This document shows positions 50,324 through 59,114 of a DNA stretch of 64,000 nucleotides, piece after piece. Location of the stretch: NCBI RefSeq assembly GCF_900111935.1, contig NZ_FOYN01000003.1, positions 710,149-774,148 of the forward strand. The letters are read 5' to 3'. Position numbers and translations under genes: made by a program. Below the pieces are notes generated by a model. It ran no database searches. It worked only from the letters and a program-made list of their open reading frames with translations, and had not been told where the DNA came from. This DNA is from Halorubrum sodomense. GTDB lineage: Archaea; Halobacteriota; Halobacteria; Halobacteriales; Haloferacaceae. Every line of letters starts with the position of its first letter. Within the stretch, counting starts at the first letter, position 1.

Positions 50324-50653
50324 ATGGTCAACGCGGTGCGCGCGGTCGGCGCCGGGGTCGAGTGTCTCGGCGGCGCCCTCCTCGCGCTGTCGCGGACCGT
50401 CGACGGCGAGGTGCGGGTCGGCTCGCTCGCGGCCGGGTTCGCGGCCGGCTACCTGTATCGTCACGCGCGAGCGGTCGCGGGCTGTCGGCGGTTCCGCGCC
50501 GGTCCGGGCCGGAGCCTGGTCGTCGCGCTGGCGTGGACGGCGCTCGGGGTCGCGATCGACCGCTCCGTCGACGAGGCGGCAGCGAGACGGGGGTTCGCGG
50601 CCGGTCTCGGGCTGGGATCGGCCGGCTATTGGTTCGCGCGGCGCGCGGAGTGA
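50324..50653 (+). CDS. Small hydrophobic protein, unknown function
   Basis: The 109-residue protein has three or four moderately hydrophobic Ala/Gly-rich stretches (VECLGGALLAL, LAAGFAAGYLY, LVVALAWTALGVAI, AAGLGLGSAGYWF) separated by arginines. It is probably a membrane protein. I do not recognise the family. ATG at 50324 was preferred to an in-frame GTG 15 bases upstream. Confidence 0.6.
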   Translation: MVNAVRAVGAGVECLGGALLALSRTVDGEVRVGSLAAGFAAGYLYRHARAVAGCRRFRAGPGRSLVVALAWTALGVAIDRSVDEAAARRGFAAGLGLGSAGYWFARRAE

Positions 50654-50783
50654 GCGAGGCGAGACGCCCGCGAACCGGCCGCCGACCGGGGGCCGCCCGC
50701 GGCCGGACGCTCGTGCGCGGCCGGTCTCCCGGCGCGACTACCGGAGACCGAACCGTTTTGATCCCGCGGCGCCCGGTCTCGGT

Positions 50784-52097
50784 ATGGACCTCTCGGTCGA
50801 CGCGGAGCGACTCCGCGCGGACATCGAGGCGAACGCGGCGTTCGGGCGGGTCGAGACGGACGATCCGAAGGCGCACGCGCGAACGAACCGGACGGGGACC
50901 GAGGCGAACCGGCGGGCCAGAGATCGACTGGTCGAGCGCTTCCGGGACGCCGGCCTCGACGTCACCGTCGACGCCGTCGGAAACGTCCTCGGGACGTGGA
51001 CCCCCGAGAGCGCCGATCCGGACGCGGCGCCGGTCGTCTCGGGGAGCCACCTCGACAGCGTCCCCGAAGGGGGCATCTTCGACGGGCCGCTCGGGGTGTA
51101 CGCCGCGCTGGAGGCGGTCCGCGCGATGCGCGACGACGGATTCGAGCCGGACCGCCCGGTCGGGGTCGTCAGCTTCACCGAGGAGGAGGGCGGCACCTTC
51201 GGGAACGGACTGCTCGGTTCGACGGTCGCGACCGGCGAGTTGGCGCTCGACGACGCGCTCGCGCTGTCGAACGCCGACGGGGAGACGCTAGGCGACGCGC
51301 TCGACCGGATCGGCTACCGCGGGGGGAGCGCGGTCGACGCCGCCACGCCGACCGACGCGGACGGCGAGGCGGCGACGATCGGCCCCGAGTCCTGGGCGGC
51401 GTTCTACGAGCTCCACGTCGAACAGGACACGACGCTGGAGTCGACGGGCGCGGCGGCCGGCGTCGTGACGACGATCACCGGGATCACCCACTGCGAGGCG
51501 ACGATAGAGGGCGAGGCGAACCACGCGGGCGCGACCCCGATGGACGAGCGCACCGACGCGCTCGCGGCCGCGAGCGAGTTCGTGCTGGACGTCGAGGCCG
51601 CCGCGAACGAGGTCGTCGCGTCGTCGTCGCCCTCCGCGGTCGGCACCGTCGGCTCGCTGTCGGTCGCACCGAACGCGACGAACGTCGTGCCCGGGCGCGT
51701 CGAGGCCGGCGTGGACGTTCGCGACGTCGAGGCCGAGTCGATGGAGACGATCGTCGACGCCGCGCGCGACTCGCTGGCGCGGCTGGCGCGCGACCGGGGG
51801 GTCGAGACCGAGTTCGAGCGCCCGTTCGACGTCGCGCCGACGCCGATGAGCGACCGCCTGCGCGAGGCCGCCCACGAGGCCGCCGAGGCGGCCGGACGCG
51901 AGGCGATCGACCTCCACTCGGGTGCCGCACACGACGCGATGCGGGTCGCGCGCGTCACGGACGCGTCGCTGCTTTTCGCCCCCTCGCGCGACGGGGTCTC
52001 GCACAACCCGCTCGAGTGGACCGACTGGGACGACTGCGCCGCCGCGACCGAGGTGCTCGCCGGGGCGCTCGCCCGCGTCGCGGCCGGGGATCGATGA
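50784..52097 (+). CDS. M20-family Zn-dependent amidohydrolase (hydantoinase/carbamoylase type)
   Basis: This is a bimetal hydrolase of the allantoate amidohydrolase/N-carbamoyl-amino-acid hydrolase group. Metal ligands are visible in SGSHLDSVPEGGIFDGPLG, TEEEGGTFGNG, ELHVEQ and DLHSGAAHDA. The dimerisation domain lies at about 220-330 (TITGITHCEATIEGEANHAG). The length of 437 is slightly above average because of an acidic loop near 185. The substrate is likely a carbamoyl- or ureido-compound; no pathway genes flank it. Confidence 0.88.
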   Translation: MDLSVDAERLRADIEANAAFGRVETDDPKAHARTNRTGTEANRRARDRLVERFRDAGLDVTVDAVGNVLGTWTPESADPDAAPVVSGSHLDSVPEGGIFDGPLGVYAALEAVRAMRDDGFEPDRPVGVVSFTEEEGGTFGNGLLGSTVATGELALDDALALSNADGETLGDALDRIGYRGGSAVDAATPTDADGEAATIGPESWAAFYELHVEQDTTLESTGAAAGVVTTITGITHCEATIEGEANHAGATPMDERTDALAAASEFVLDVEAAANEVVASSSPSAVGTVGSLSVAPNATNVVPGRVEAGVDVRDVEAESMETIVDAARDSLARLARDRGVETEFERPFDVAPTPMSDRLREAAHEAAEAAGREAIDLHSGAAHDAMRVARVTDASLLFAPSRDGVSHNPLEWTDWDDCAAATEVLAGALARVAAGDR

Positions 52098-52206
52098 CGG
52101 TCGACGAGGGGAGCGGCCCTCGGGAGAACCACCGCGTCGCGGCGAAGCGCGACCCGACTCCCCGGGACGCCACAACCGTTTTGCCGGGCGGCCGCGAGCG
52201 GCGAGC

Positions 52207-53163
52207 GTGAGACGTCCACTCGGACTCGCGTCGCTCGCGGTCGGGCTGCTGGCGGGGGCCGCCGGCACCGTCGCCGGGACGACCGACGCGCTCGCGAACT
52301 GGCCGCCGATCGGCGGGTACCCCGCGCCGACCGTCGTCGGCCGGTCGCTGCTCGTCGTCGCCGTGGCGGGAGTGGTCTACGGGAGCTACCTGCTCGCCGT
52401 CCGGGTGCTGACGCGGTCGGCCAACAAGCGCCGGGCGCACAACGTCCGGAACCTGCTCCGGCTGGCGTTCGGGGTCGTCGGGACGGTGGCGACGCCCGCG
52501 GTGGCGACGGAGAACTGGCTCGGGCTCCTCTTCTCGCTCGGCGTCATCGGGTTCGCGATCACCTTCGCGCTCCAGCAGCCGTTGCTGTCGCTGATCGCGT
52601 GGGTGTACATCGCGGTCAAGCAGCCGTTCGGCGTCGGCGACCGGGTCCGGATCGACGACGCGAAGGGCGACGTGATCGGGGTCGACTTCCTCGTGACGAC
52701 GCTGTGGGAGATCAACGGCGAACTGGTGACGACGAACCAGCCCTCGGGACGGGTCGTCACCGTCCCGAACAGCGTCGTCCTCTCGTCGAACGTCGTCAAC
52801 TTCGGCGGGGGCGGGTCGCCGTACGTCTGGAACGAGGTCGCGGTCCAGGTCGCCTACGAGACGGACCTGGAGTTCGCGCGCTCGCTGATGATCGAGGAGG
52901 CGACGGACCTGGTCGGCCGGGAGATGGCCGACGGCATCGCCGCCTACCGCGAGGCGCTCGCGGAGACGCCCGTCGAACTGGAGGTCAACGACGGCCCGAG
53001 CGTCAACGTCCGACAGGAGGAGTCGTGGGTCGAACTCCGCGTCCGGTACCTCACGCACCCGCGACGCGGGCAGCGCGTGAAAAATCGGCTGTACGAACGG
53101 ATTCTGGAGCGGTTCAACGAGAATCCGGACCGCGTCGCGTTTCCGGTGAGTCGGAGTCGGTGA
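52207..53163 (+). CDS. Small-conductance mechanosensitive channel (MscS family)
   Basis: Three transmembrane helices (about residues 8-145) lead into the pore helix and beta domain: FALQQPLLSLIAWVYIAV, FGVGDRVRIDDAKGDV, then NSVVLSSNVVNFG. The C-terminal alpha/beta domain has the WVELRVRYL strand. It relieves osmotic downshock, important for a halophile. The GTG at 52207 was chosen as start. The stop codon lies inside a short tandem repeat of ggtgagtcggagtc. Confidence 0.9.
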   Translation: MRRPLGLASLAVGLLAGAAGTVAGTTDALANWPPIGGYPAPTVVGRSLLVVAVAGVVYGSYLLAVRVLTRSANKRRAHNVRNLLRLAFGVVGTVATPAVATENWLGLLFSLGVIGFAITFALQQPLLSLIAWVYIAVKQPFGVGDRVRIDDAKGDVIGVDFLVTTLWEINGELVTTNQPSGRVVTVPNSVVLSSNVVNFGGGGSPYVWNEVAVQVAYETDLEFARSLMIEEATDLVGREMADGIAAYREALAETPVELEVNDGPSVNVRQEESWVELRVRYLTHPRRGQRVKNRLYERILERFNENPDRVAFPVSRSR

Positions 53164-53180
53164 GTCGGAGTCGGTGAGTC
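53145..53180 (+). repeat. 14-bp tandem repeat over the MscS stop codon
   Basis: The unit ggtgagtcggagtc occurs at 53145 and 53159, then a partial third copy. The MscS stop codon tga falls in it, so a change in copy number would alter the last residues or the end point. Confidence 0.8.
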
Positions 53181-53274
53181 GCGGCCGCGGGCGAACCCTC
53201 CGCGGAGGGGATCTGAAGGCGGCCGGATTGCCTCCGGGGAAACGCTTTCCACGGTAACCGCGCACAGCTATCAC

Positions 53275-54063
53275 ATGGACCTCGAGATAGCGGGAAACGC
53301 GGCGCTCGTCACGGCGTCGTCGAGCGGACTCGGCAAGGCGTCGGCGAAGGCGCTCGGCCGCGAGGGCGTCGATGTCGTGATCAACGGCCGCGACGAGGAG
53401 CGGCTGGCGGACGCCAGATCGGAGATCGAATCGGTCGCGACCGGCGAGGTCGTCTCCCAGTCCGGCGACCTGACGGACCCGGACGACGTCGAGACGCTCG
53501 TCGAGACGACCGTCGACGAGTTCGGCGGGCTCGACCACCTCGTCACGAGCGCGGGCGGCCCGCCCTCGGGAGCGTTCTTAGAGACGGACGACGAGGACTG
53601 GGAGGAGGCGTACGAACTGCTCGTGATGAGCGTCGTCCGACTCGCGCGCGAGGCCGAGCCGCACCTCCGCGAGGGCGACGGCGGCACCATCGTGAACATC
53701 ACCTCTCGGAGCGTGAAGGAGGCGCTCGACAGCCTCGTGTTGTCCAACGCCGTCCGGATGGGCGTGATCGGACTCGAGAAGACGCTCTCGAAGGAGTTCG
53801 CGCCCGAGATCCGAGCCAACGCCGTGTTACCCGGGCCACACGAGACGTCTCGCATCCGCGATCTCGTGAACGACGCCGTCGACCGAGGCGAGTACGACTC
53901 CTACGAAGAGGGGCTCGACGAGTGGGCCGGCAACCCCCTCGAACGCATCGGTGACCCGATGGAGCTCGGGAACACCGTCGCGTTCCTCTCGTCCCCGAAG
54001 TCCGGGTTCATCAACGGCACCGCCCTGCCGATCGACGGCGGCGCCACGGGCGCGAACCTATGA
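53275..54063 (+). CDS. SDR-family protein lacking the canonical catalytic Tyr-Lys
   Basis: This is a Rossmann-fold short-chain dehydrogenase of 262 residues. The cofactor motif is TASSSGLGKASAKAL and the NAG-type strand is SAGGPPSG. The place where SDRs have Tyr-x-x-x-Lys reads LSNAVRMGVIGLEKTL, so both the tyrosine and lysine are replaced. The C-terminus keeps the SGFINGTALPIDGG motif. The protein may bind NAD(P) without classical SDR chemistry. It heads a three-gene run with a cupin (4-base overlap) and an FAH-family enzyme. Confidence 0.85.
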   Translation: MDLEIAGNAALVTASSSGLGKASAKALGREGVDVVINGRDEERLADARSEIESVATGEVVSQSGDLTDPDDVETLVETTVDEFGGLDHLVTSAGGPPSGAFLETDDEDWEEAYELLVMSVVRLAREAEPHLREGDGGTIVNITSRSVKEALDSLVLSNAVRMGVIGLEKTLSKEFAPEIRANAVLPGPHETSRIRDLVNDAVDRGEYDSYEEGLDEWAGNPLERIGDPMELGNTVAFLSSPKSGFINGTALPIDGGATGANL

Positions 54064-54407
54064 AGTCGGTCCCGTTCGACGAGGCCGAGACGTACGAGCC
54101 GGAGGCGGGCTGGCGACGGGTGTCGATGGCGGGCAGCGACCGCTTCTCGTTCGAGTGGTTCGAGAAGCCGCCGGATCACTCCTCGCCGCTCCACGACCAC
54201 GAGAACGAGCAGGTGTGTCTCTGTCTCGACGGCGAACTGACCGTCGTCACCGACGACGAATCGGTGACGCTCGGCCCGAACGACTCCGTCTACCTGGAGC
54301 CGAACGAGCCGCACCGCGTCGAGAATACCGGCGACGAGCGGGCGGTCGGGCTCGACGTGTTCGCGCCCGGACGCTCGTTCGACTTCTGGACCGACCGCGA
54401 GGAGTGA
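54060..54407 (+). CDS. Cupin-domain protein
   Basis: This single cupin barrel of 115 residues has motif 1 PLHDHENEQVCLCLDGELTV and motif 2 PNEPHRVENTG; the His-x-His, Glu and later His give one metal site. Its start overlaps the SDR stop (ATGA). Small cupins of this kind often isomerise or bind sugar acids or aromatic intermediates, in line with the FAH enzyme downstream; the substrate is unknown. Confidence 0.87.
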   Translation: MKSVPFDEAETYEPEAGWRRVSMAGSDRFSFEWFEKPPDHSSPLHDHENEQVCLCLDGELTVVTDDESVTLGPNDSVYLEPNEPHRVENTGDERAVGLDVFAPGRSFDFWTDREE

Positions 54408-54434
54408 CCCGATCGTGAACGGGGGACTCGTCGC

Positions 54435-55265
54435 GTGAAGTACCTCGCACGCTCCGCGACCGGCCGACCGCTGCTCGGTGACGACGAGGGGTACGTGCCG
54501 CTGGCGGCGGCGGAGCCGAGGGCGGGAACCGTCCGCGACGCCCTCCCGCTGGCGGCCGCGGGCGACCTCCCGAGCGTCGACGACGCGCCCGCCGAGCGCG
54601 TTCCGACCGAGAACCTGACGTTCGGGCCGCCGCTGGAGCGGTTCGGGAAGCTGTGGGGGATCGGTCTCAACTACGCCGACCACGCCGGCGACCTCGACGA
54701 GGAGCGGCCGGACGAGCCGGCGAGTTTCACCAAGCCGTCGACGGCGCTCACGGGGCCGGGCGGCCCGATACGTCTCCCGCCGAGCGAGCAGAGCGAACGT
54801 GTCACCGCGGAGGCGGAGTTGGGGGTCCTGCTGGGTCGCGAGTGCCGCTCCGTCGCGACCGAGACCGTGAGCGACGTCGTCGCCGGCTACCTGCCGGTCA
54901 TTGATATGACCGCCGAGGACGTGCTCCGACGGAACCCCAGGTTCCTCACGCGCGCGAAGGGCTACGACACGTTCCTCGTCGTCGGGCCGGCGATCGCGAT
55001 CCCCGACGGATCGGTCGACCTCTCGAACGCGACGGTGACGACGACGGTCAACGGCGAGGTCGCGGCCGAAAACGAGGTGCGGAACATGCTGTTTCCGCCC
55101 GCCGAGATCGTCTCGTTCCACTCCGAGGTAGCGACGCTGCGTCCCGGCGACCTGTTCAGCACCGGGACCCCGAGCGCGGCGCCGATCGAACCCGGCGACG
55201 AGGTGCGCGCGACCGTCGAATCGATCGGCTCCGTGTCGGCGTCGGTGACCGGGCGGCGGTCGTGA
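54435..55265 (+). CDS. Fumarylacetoacetate hydrolase-family enzyme
   Basis: The FAH fold covers about residues 70-270. Motifs include WGIGLNYADHA, the metal-binding EAELGVLLGRECRS, and GDLFSTGTPS near the end. Members cleave or dehydrate 2-oxo acids, including 2-keto-3-deoxy sugar acids and fumarylpyruvate. GTG at 54435 is the start. It lies 27 bases after the cupin, so the three genes are likely one operon for a ketoacid or aromatic route. Confidence 0.87.
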   Translation: MKYLARSATGRPLLGDDEGYVPLAAAEPRAGTVRDALPLAAAGDLPSVDDAPAERVPTENLTFGPPLERFGKLWGIGLNYADHAGDLDEERPDEPASFTKPSTALTGPGGPIRLPPSEQSERVTAEAELGVLLGRECRSVATETVSDVVAGYLPVIDMTAEDVLRRNPRFLTRAKGYDTFLVVGPAIAIPDGSVDLSNATVTTTVNGEVAAENEVRNMLFPPAEIVSFHSEVATLRPGDLFSTGTPSAAPIEPGDEVRATVESIGSVSASVTGRRS

Positions 55266-55583
55266 CCGGAGAAGGGGTCGTCGCGGATCGGTGATCGGCC
55301 GCCGACGGCGAGCCGCCGTCGCCGTATCGGAACGAGCCGAGAGGAAAAAATATATACGACGGTACGCCTGCCGTCTCCGATCGCTTCCGATCTCCGAGGA
55401 TCCACGAGGGTCCACCGAACGGGCCGTTTCATCCGTCTAAACCCGTTTTCGGGCGGCTCTCGTCTGTTTTCTGTCAATCAGTACACGATATATTTATATA
55501 CTCTCGCGACTAACTACACGTTAACAGACTGGCGATTCGCGGACCTCGCTGTATTTTCGTCGAGGGATCGTCGGAGCAGATCC
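55266..55583. other. Intergenic region before TFB 2
   Basis: No gene is visible. An aaaaaatatata stretch lies at about 55345-55356. A second, strong box tatatttatata at 55489-55500 lies 84-95 bases before the TFB ATG. If that box is used, the transcript would have a leader of about 60 bases, unlike most genes here. Confidence 0.5.
55489..55500 (+). promoter_or_regulatory. Probable TATA box of TFB 2
   Basis: The tatatttatata run is the best TATA match in the region. It implies a transcript start near 55525 and an untranslated leader of about 60 bases. Confidence 0.5.
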
Positions 55584-56639
55584 ATGACAGAAACAGACAC
55601 CTACAGCGACGGCGGGACGGAACGAGAGCGGCTAGCGGATCCCAGCGACGCGTCCGCGAGCGGAGAGCGCACGCGAACCGAGCCGGACCGGACGGGCGAG
55701 GAGTCGACGACCGTCGAGGAGACGACGGGCGAGAGCGAGCGGACCACGACCTGCCCGGAGTGCGGCGGCCAGCTCGCGACCGACACGGAACACGGCGAGA
55801 CGGTCTGTAGCGACTGCGGGCTCGTCGTCGAGGCGGACTCGGTCGACCGCGGGCCGGAGTGGCGCGCGTTCAACGCCGGCGAGCGGGACAGCAAGTCCCG
55901 GGTCGGGGCCCCGACGACGAACATGATGCACGACAAGGGGCTCTCGACGAACATCGGCTGGCAGGACAAAGACGCCTACGGCAAGTCGCTCTCGGGGCGA
56001 CAGCGACGCCGGATGCAGCGGCTCCGCACCTGGAACGAGCGGTTCCGCACCCGCGACTCCAAGGAGCGCAACCTGAAGCAGGCGCTCGGCGAGATCGACC
56101 GCATGGCCAGCGCGCTCGGCCTCCCGGACAACGTCCGCGAGACCGCCAGCGTCATCTACCGCCGCGCGCTGGGCGAGAACCTCCTGCCCGGTCGCTCCAT
56201 TGAGGGCGTCGCGACCGCGTCGCTGTACGCCGCCGCCCGGCAGGTGGGTAACCCCCGAAGCCTCGACGAGTTCACGGCGGTCTCGCGGGTGGAGAAGATG
56301 GAACTCACGCGGACGTACCGCTACGTCGTCCGCGAACTGGGCCTGCGCGTCCAGCCCGCGGATCCGACGAGCTACGTTCCCCGGTTCGTCTCGCGGCTCG
56401 ACCTCTCGGACGAGACCGAGCGGCGCGCCCGCGAACTGCTCGACGACGCAGCGAGCGCGGGGATTACGAGCGGCAAGTCGCCGGTCGGACTCGCCGCCGC
56501 TGCCGTCTACGCCGCCGCGCTGCTCACCAACGAGAAGGTGACGCAGAGCCAGGTCTCCGACGTGGCCGACATCTCGGAAGTCACCATCCGGAACCGGTAC
56601 AAGGAACTGCTCGACGCGAGCGGCACCGTGAACGCCTGA
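55584..56639 (+). CDS. tfb: Transcription initiation factor TFB (paralog 2)
   Basis: This TFB differs from paralog 1 by a Ser/Thr/Glu-rich N-terminal extension of about 55 residues before the zinc ribbon (Cys57, Cys60, Cys75, Cys78). The B-reader [10 protein letters not shown] and both cyclin folds are intact; the BRE helix reads [18 protein letters not shown], close to paralog 1. The DNA-contacting parts are therefore nearly the same, and the main differences are in the N-terminal region. Confidence 0.95.
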   Translation: MTETDTYSDGGTERERLADPSDASASGERTRTEPDRTGEESTTVEETTGESERTTTCPECGGQLATDTEHGETVCSDCGLVVEADSVDRGPEWRAFNAGERDSKSRVGAPTTNMMHDKGLSTNIGWQDKDAYGKSLSGRQRRRMQRLRTWNERFRTRDSKERNLKQALGEIDRMASALGLPDNVRETASVIYRRALGENLLPGRSIEGVATASLYAAARQVGNPRSLDEFTAVSRVEKMELTRTYRYVVRELGLRVQPADPTSYVPRFVSRLDLSDETERRARELLDDAASAGITSGKSPVGLAAAAVYAAALLTNEKVTQSQVSDVADISEVTIRNRYKELLDASGTVNA

Positions 56640-56728
56640 TCCGGCACACGACCGATGTGGCGCGCGGAATCGACTCGCTACCCCGGCCGCCACACACGTT
56701 TTTAACGCGGCCCGCTGTACGGGGTGAC

Positions 56729-56908
56729 ATGGTTGACGCGTTCGTCAGACTCGTCTGTCCGGAGTGCGGCAAGAACTGGCAGGACAATCCCGCCGACCTT
56801 CAGGACCTTCGGTCTAACTTTAGCTGTTCGGCGTGTCACGCGACCCGACGCTTGACCGAGTTCATGCGGACGGAGCGCGACCTCGAAGCCGTCAGGCAGT
56901 TTCAGTGA
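56729..56908 (+). CDS. Small zinc-ribbon protein
   Basis: The 59-residue protein has two CxxC pairs, Cys10/Cys13 (CPECGKNW) and Cys33/Cys36 (CSACHATRR), forming one zinc ribbon, and an amphipathic C-terminal helix (TERDLEAVRQFQ). A gttttta box 24-30 bases before the ATG supports a leaderless start. The function is unknown; such ribbons often bind nucleic acid or RNA polymerase. Confidence 0.85.
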   Translation: MVDAFVRLVCPECGKNWQDNPADLQDLRSNFSCSACHATRRLTEFMRTERDLEAVRQFQ

Positions 56909-56954
56909 ACCGGTCCGCCGATCTCGTCGGATCGAGTCCGGCGATCTCCTAGTG

Positions 56955-57034
56955 CGTCCGTCGGCCGTTTTTGAGCGTCCGTCGGGCGTCTTAGAGTCCG
57001 TCGGCCGTTTTTGAGCGTCTGTCGGCCGCGATCG
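56955..57034. repeat. 21-bp imperfect tandem repeat, four copies
   Basis: Units of the form cgtccgtcggccgtttttgag follow one another (one copy is shortened to 19 bases). Several contain a ttttt run after GC-rich sequence, so the array may double as a transcription stop for the zinc-ribbon gene. Confidence 0.75.
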
Positions 57035-57186
57035 TCGATCCCGCGTCGTCGGAACGTTCGAAAACGATCCCGATCGATCTATCGAGAAACCGCGTTATCG
57101 CCCCGCTACTCACGGAATACGTGAACAGTGTGGTAACGTTACTCAAGATAGTAATATAAACCTCCGGTAGCAAAGGACTGGTACTC

Positions 57187-57420
57187 ATGAAGAAGCAGGA
57201 GCTCATCCATCTTCACGGTCTCCTCGCGGAGGTACGAAAACAGTGCGAGTTCTGGGACGACGATGTCGACCTCGAGGCCTACGAGGAACTGGGCGTCAAA
57301 CCGACATCGATTCACAAATCGAAGACCGACCACAAAGCGGCCGTTTTCAAGCTGACCGAGGGAATCACCGAGCCGATGGAGTCGTCCGAATCGGAGCCGC
57401 TGGCCCCGACGGCCGACTGA
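57187..57420 (+). CDS. UPF0058 family protein (short paralog)
   Basis: The 77-residue UPF0058 member has MKKQELIHLHGLLAEVRKQCEFW and PTSIHKSKTDHKAAVFKL, the same pattern as the 28.5-kb paralog. The tail is shorter and acidic. A taatataaa box about 27-35 bases upstream of the ATG is a probable promoter. The function is unknown. Confidence 0.87.
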   Translation: MKKQELIHLHGLLAEVRKQCEFWDDDVDLEAYEELGVKPTSIHKSKTDHKAAVFKLTEGITEPMESSESEPLAPTAD

Positions 57421-57487
57421 GACGTCTACTGCGTACTGCTCCTCGTCGACCGACCCGATCCGCGCGTAGCGCAGCGACCGCGTTCGA

Positions 57488-58003
57488 CTATCCGTCGTCG
57501 CGTTCCACGTCGCCCCGTTCTACGTCGCCCCGTTCTACGTCATCGCGTTCCACGCCGTCGCGTTCTTCGCCGTCGCGAGACGGGAGCTCGTCGTCGCGGT
57601 CGGCGTCGTCGCCCGTCACAGACCGTCCGTCCGCGGTCGCGGATTCCTCGGCCCGGTCGCTCTCCTCGGGATCTATCTCGGTGACCGACAGCACCGTGAG
57701 CGGGATGTTCCGGAGGCGCTTGCCGATCTCCTTGCGCGCGACGCGGCTGGCGTGTTCGTCGCGGTCGACGTTGAACACGTCCATCTGAAGCTCCAGGGCG
57801 ACGAGCGCCTCGTCGGCCGCGACGAACGCCGGGTCGAGCTCCTCGCCGCTCGGCGACGTCCGCGTTCCGGTGTCTATCTCGACGTAGTTGAGGTCCGGAT
57901 TGAGCATCTCTCCGGTCTTCGAGATGGCGATCCGGACCGCCTCGTCGGCGGTCTCCACGTCGTACACCGGGACCGCGGCCTCGACGACGACTCGACAGTC
58001 CAT
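57488..58003 (-). CDS. UPF0212/DUF555 family protein
   Basis: The first 120 residues are a conserved archaeal domain of the DUF555 (UPF0212) type: DCRVVVEAAVPVYDVETADEAVR, then NYVEIDTG and FNVDRDEHASRVARKEIGKRL. Its function is unknown. The tail from about residue 125 is acidic and ends in imperfect five-residue repeats of ERDDV/ERGDV type, encoded by 15-bp tandem repeats. ATG at 58003 was chosen because it opens the conserved domain. It lies 92 bases downstream of the glycosylase gene. Confidence 0.87.
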   Translation of the reverse strand: MDCRVVVEAAVPVYDVETADEAVRIAISKTGEMLNPDLNYVEIDTGTRTSPSGEELDPAFVAADEALVALELQMDVFNVDRDEHASRVARKEIGKRLRNIPLTVLSVTEIDPEESDRAEESATADGRSVTGDDADRDDELPSRDGEERDGVERDDVERGDVERGDVERDDG

Positions 58004-58095
58004 CACGGGCGAGAGTACCACGCGAGCGAGTATCAAACTTCGGCCGCGGCCGGGTCGCGGAGGCCGGTCCGGTCGGTCCCCGACGATCGCGCCGG

Positions 58096-59022
58096 TCACG
58101 CGCCGCCGGCGCGGAGGTAGTAGAACACGTACGTCTGAGCGTAGCCGGCGTACTCGCCGCCGAACCGCTCGCGGATCGCGCGGGAGGTCGCCGCGTAACT
58201 CCCGCGGTCGCAGTCGGGGTAATACTCCTCGATGGTGGTGTGGATCCAGGTGTCCAGCGGGACCGCCTCGAGGAAACCGAGCGAGAACAGCAGCACGCAG
58301 TCCGCGACCTTGTCCCCGACGCCGACGAATCGCTTGAGCGACTCGCGGGCCTCCTCGTAGGGGAGGTCGGCCGCCTCTCGCGGATGGGCCTCACCGCTCG
58401 CGACCATCTCCGCGGTCCGCCGGACGTAGGGGGCGCGGTAGCCCAAGGAGAGGTCGCGAAGTTCGTCCTCCGTGCGCGCGGCCAACCGCTCGGGCGTGGG
58501 GAAAGCGCGGTACGCCCCGTCGCCGAGCGCGACCGTGTCGCCGTACGTCTCCCGGAGTCGCCGCTGCATCCCGTGGATGCGAGCGACCCGCATCTGTGCC
58601 GAGCAGATGAAGGAGATCAGGCAGGGGAAGGCCGGGTCGCGGGTCAGCCGCATCCCCTCGTAGGCGTCGTACGCGCGCTCCAAGAGAGGGAGGTCCGGGG
58701 TGGCGTCGAGGATTTCATCGAGGTCGTCGTCGAGCCGGAGGAGGTGGGTCAACAGCGGTTCGGCGTCAGTCGACGCCTCCCAGCGGAGCGTGCCGTCGTG
58801 GACGCCGCCCTCCTGTCGGACCCGAACCGCGACCCGCTCCTCGGTCACCTCAGGGATTGGATCGACGACGGTCTCGTACCACGCGTCGCCGCCGTGAGCG
58901 TGGAGTTCGTCGTACGTGTCGCCGTCCGCGCGGTTCCAGAGGTAGCTCTGGCCGCTCTCGAGGGTCGCCTGTAAGTCGAACGGTCCAGCCAGGTCGCCGA
59001 CGTCGATCGCCCCGCGTTCCAT
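58096..59022 (-). CDS. OGG1-like DNA glycosylase/AP lyase
   Basis: This is a HhH-GPD DNA repair glycosylase. The hairpin and catalytic lysine are in FVGVGDKVADC (Lys238) and the catalytic aspartate in VPLDTWIH (Asp257), the layout of 8-oxoguanine glycosylases of the OGG1/AGOG type. The N-terminal 110 residues form the OGG1-like beta domain (LESGQSYLWNR). Length 308. It should excise oxidised purines. Confidence 0.9.
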   Translation of the reverse strand: MERGAIDVGDLAGPFDLQATLESGQSYLWNRADGDTYDELHAHGGDAWYETVVDPIPEVTEERVAVRVRQEGGVHDGTLRWEASTDAEPLLTHLLRLDDDLDEILDATPDLPLLERAYDAYEGMRLTRDPAFPCLISFICSAQMRVARIHGMQRRLRETYGDTVALGDGAYRAFPTPERLAARTEDELRDLSLGYRAPYVRRTAEMVASGEAHPREAADLPYEEARESLKRFVGVGDKVADCVLLFSLGFLEAVPLDTWIHTTIEEYYPDCDRGSYAATSRAIRERFGGEYAGYAQTYVFYYLRAGGA

Positions 59023-59114
59023 CGTCTCCAGTCACGGTGCGCGCAGGCATGCGGGTTTCGGTCTCAAACCGCCGCCGAGGACGGCTTTTTGTCCGCCCGC
59101 GCCCTACCGGACGT

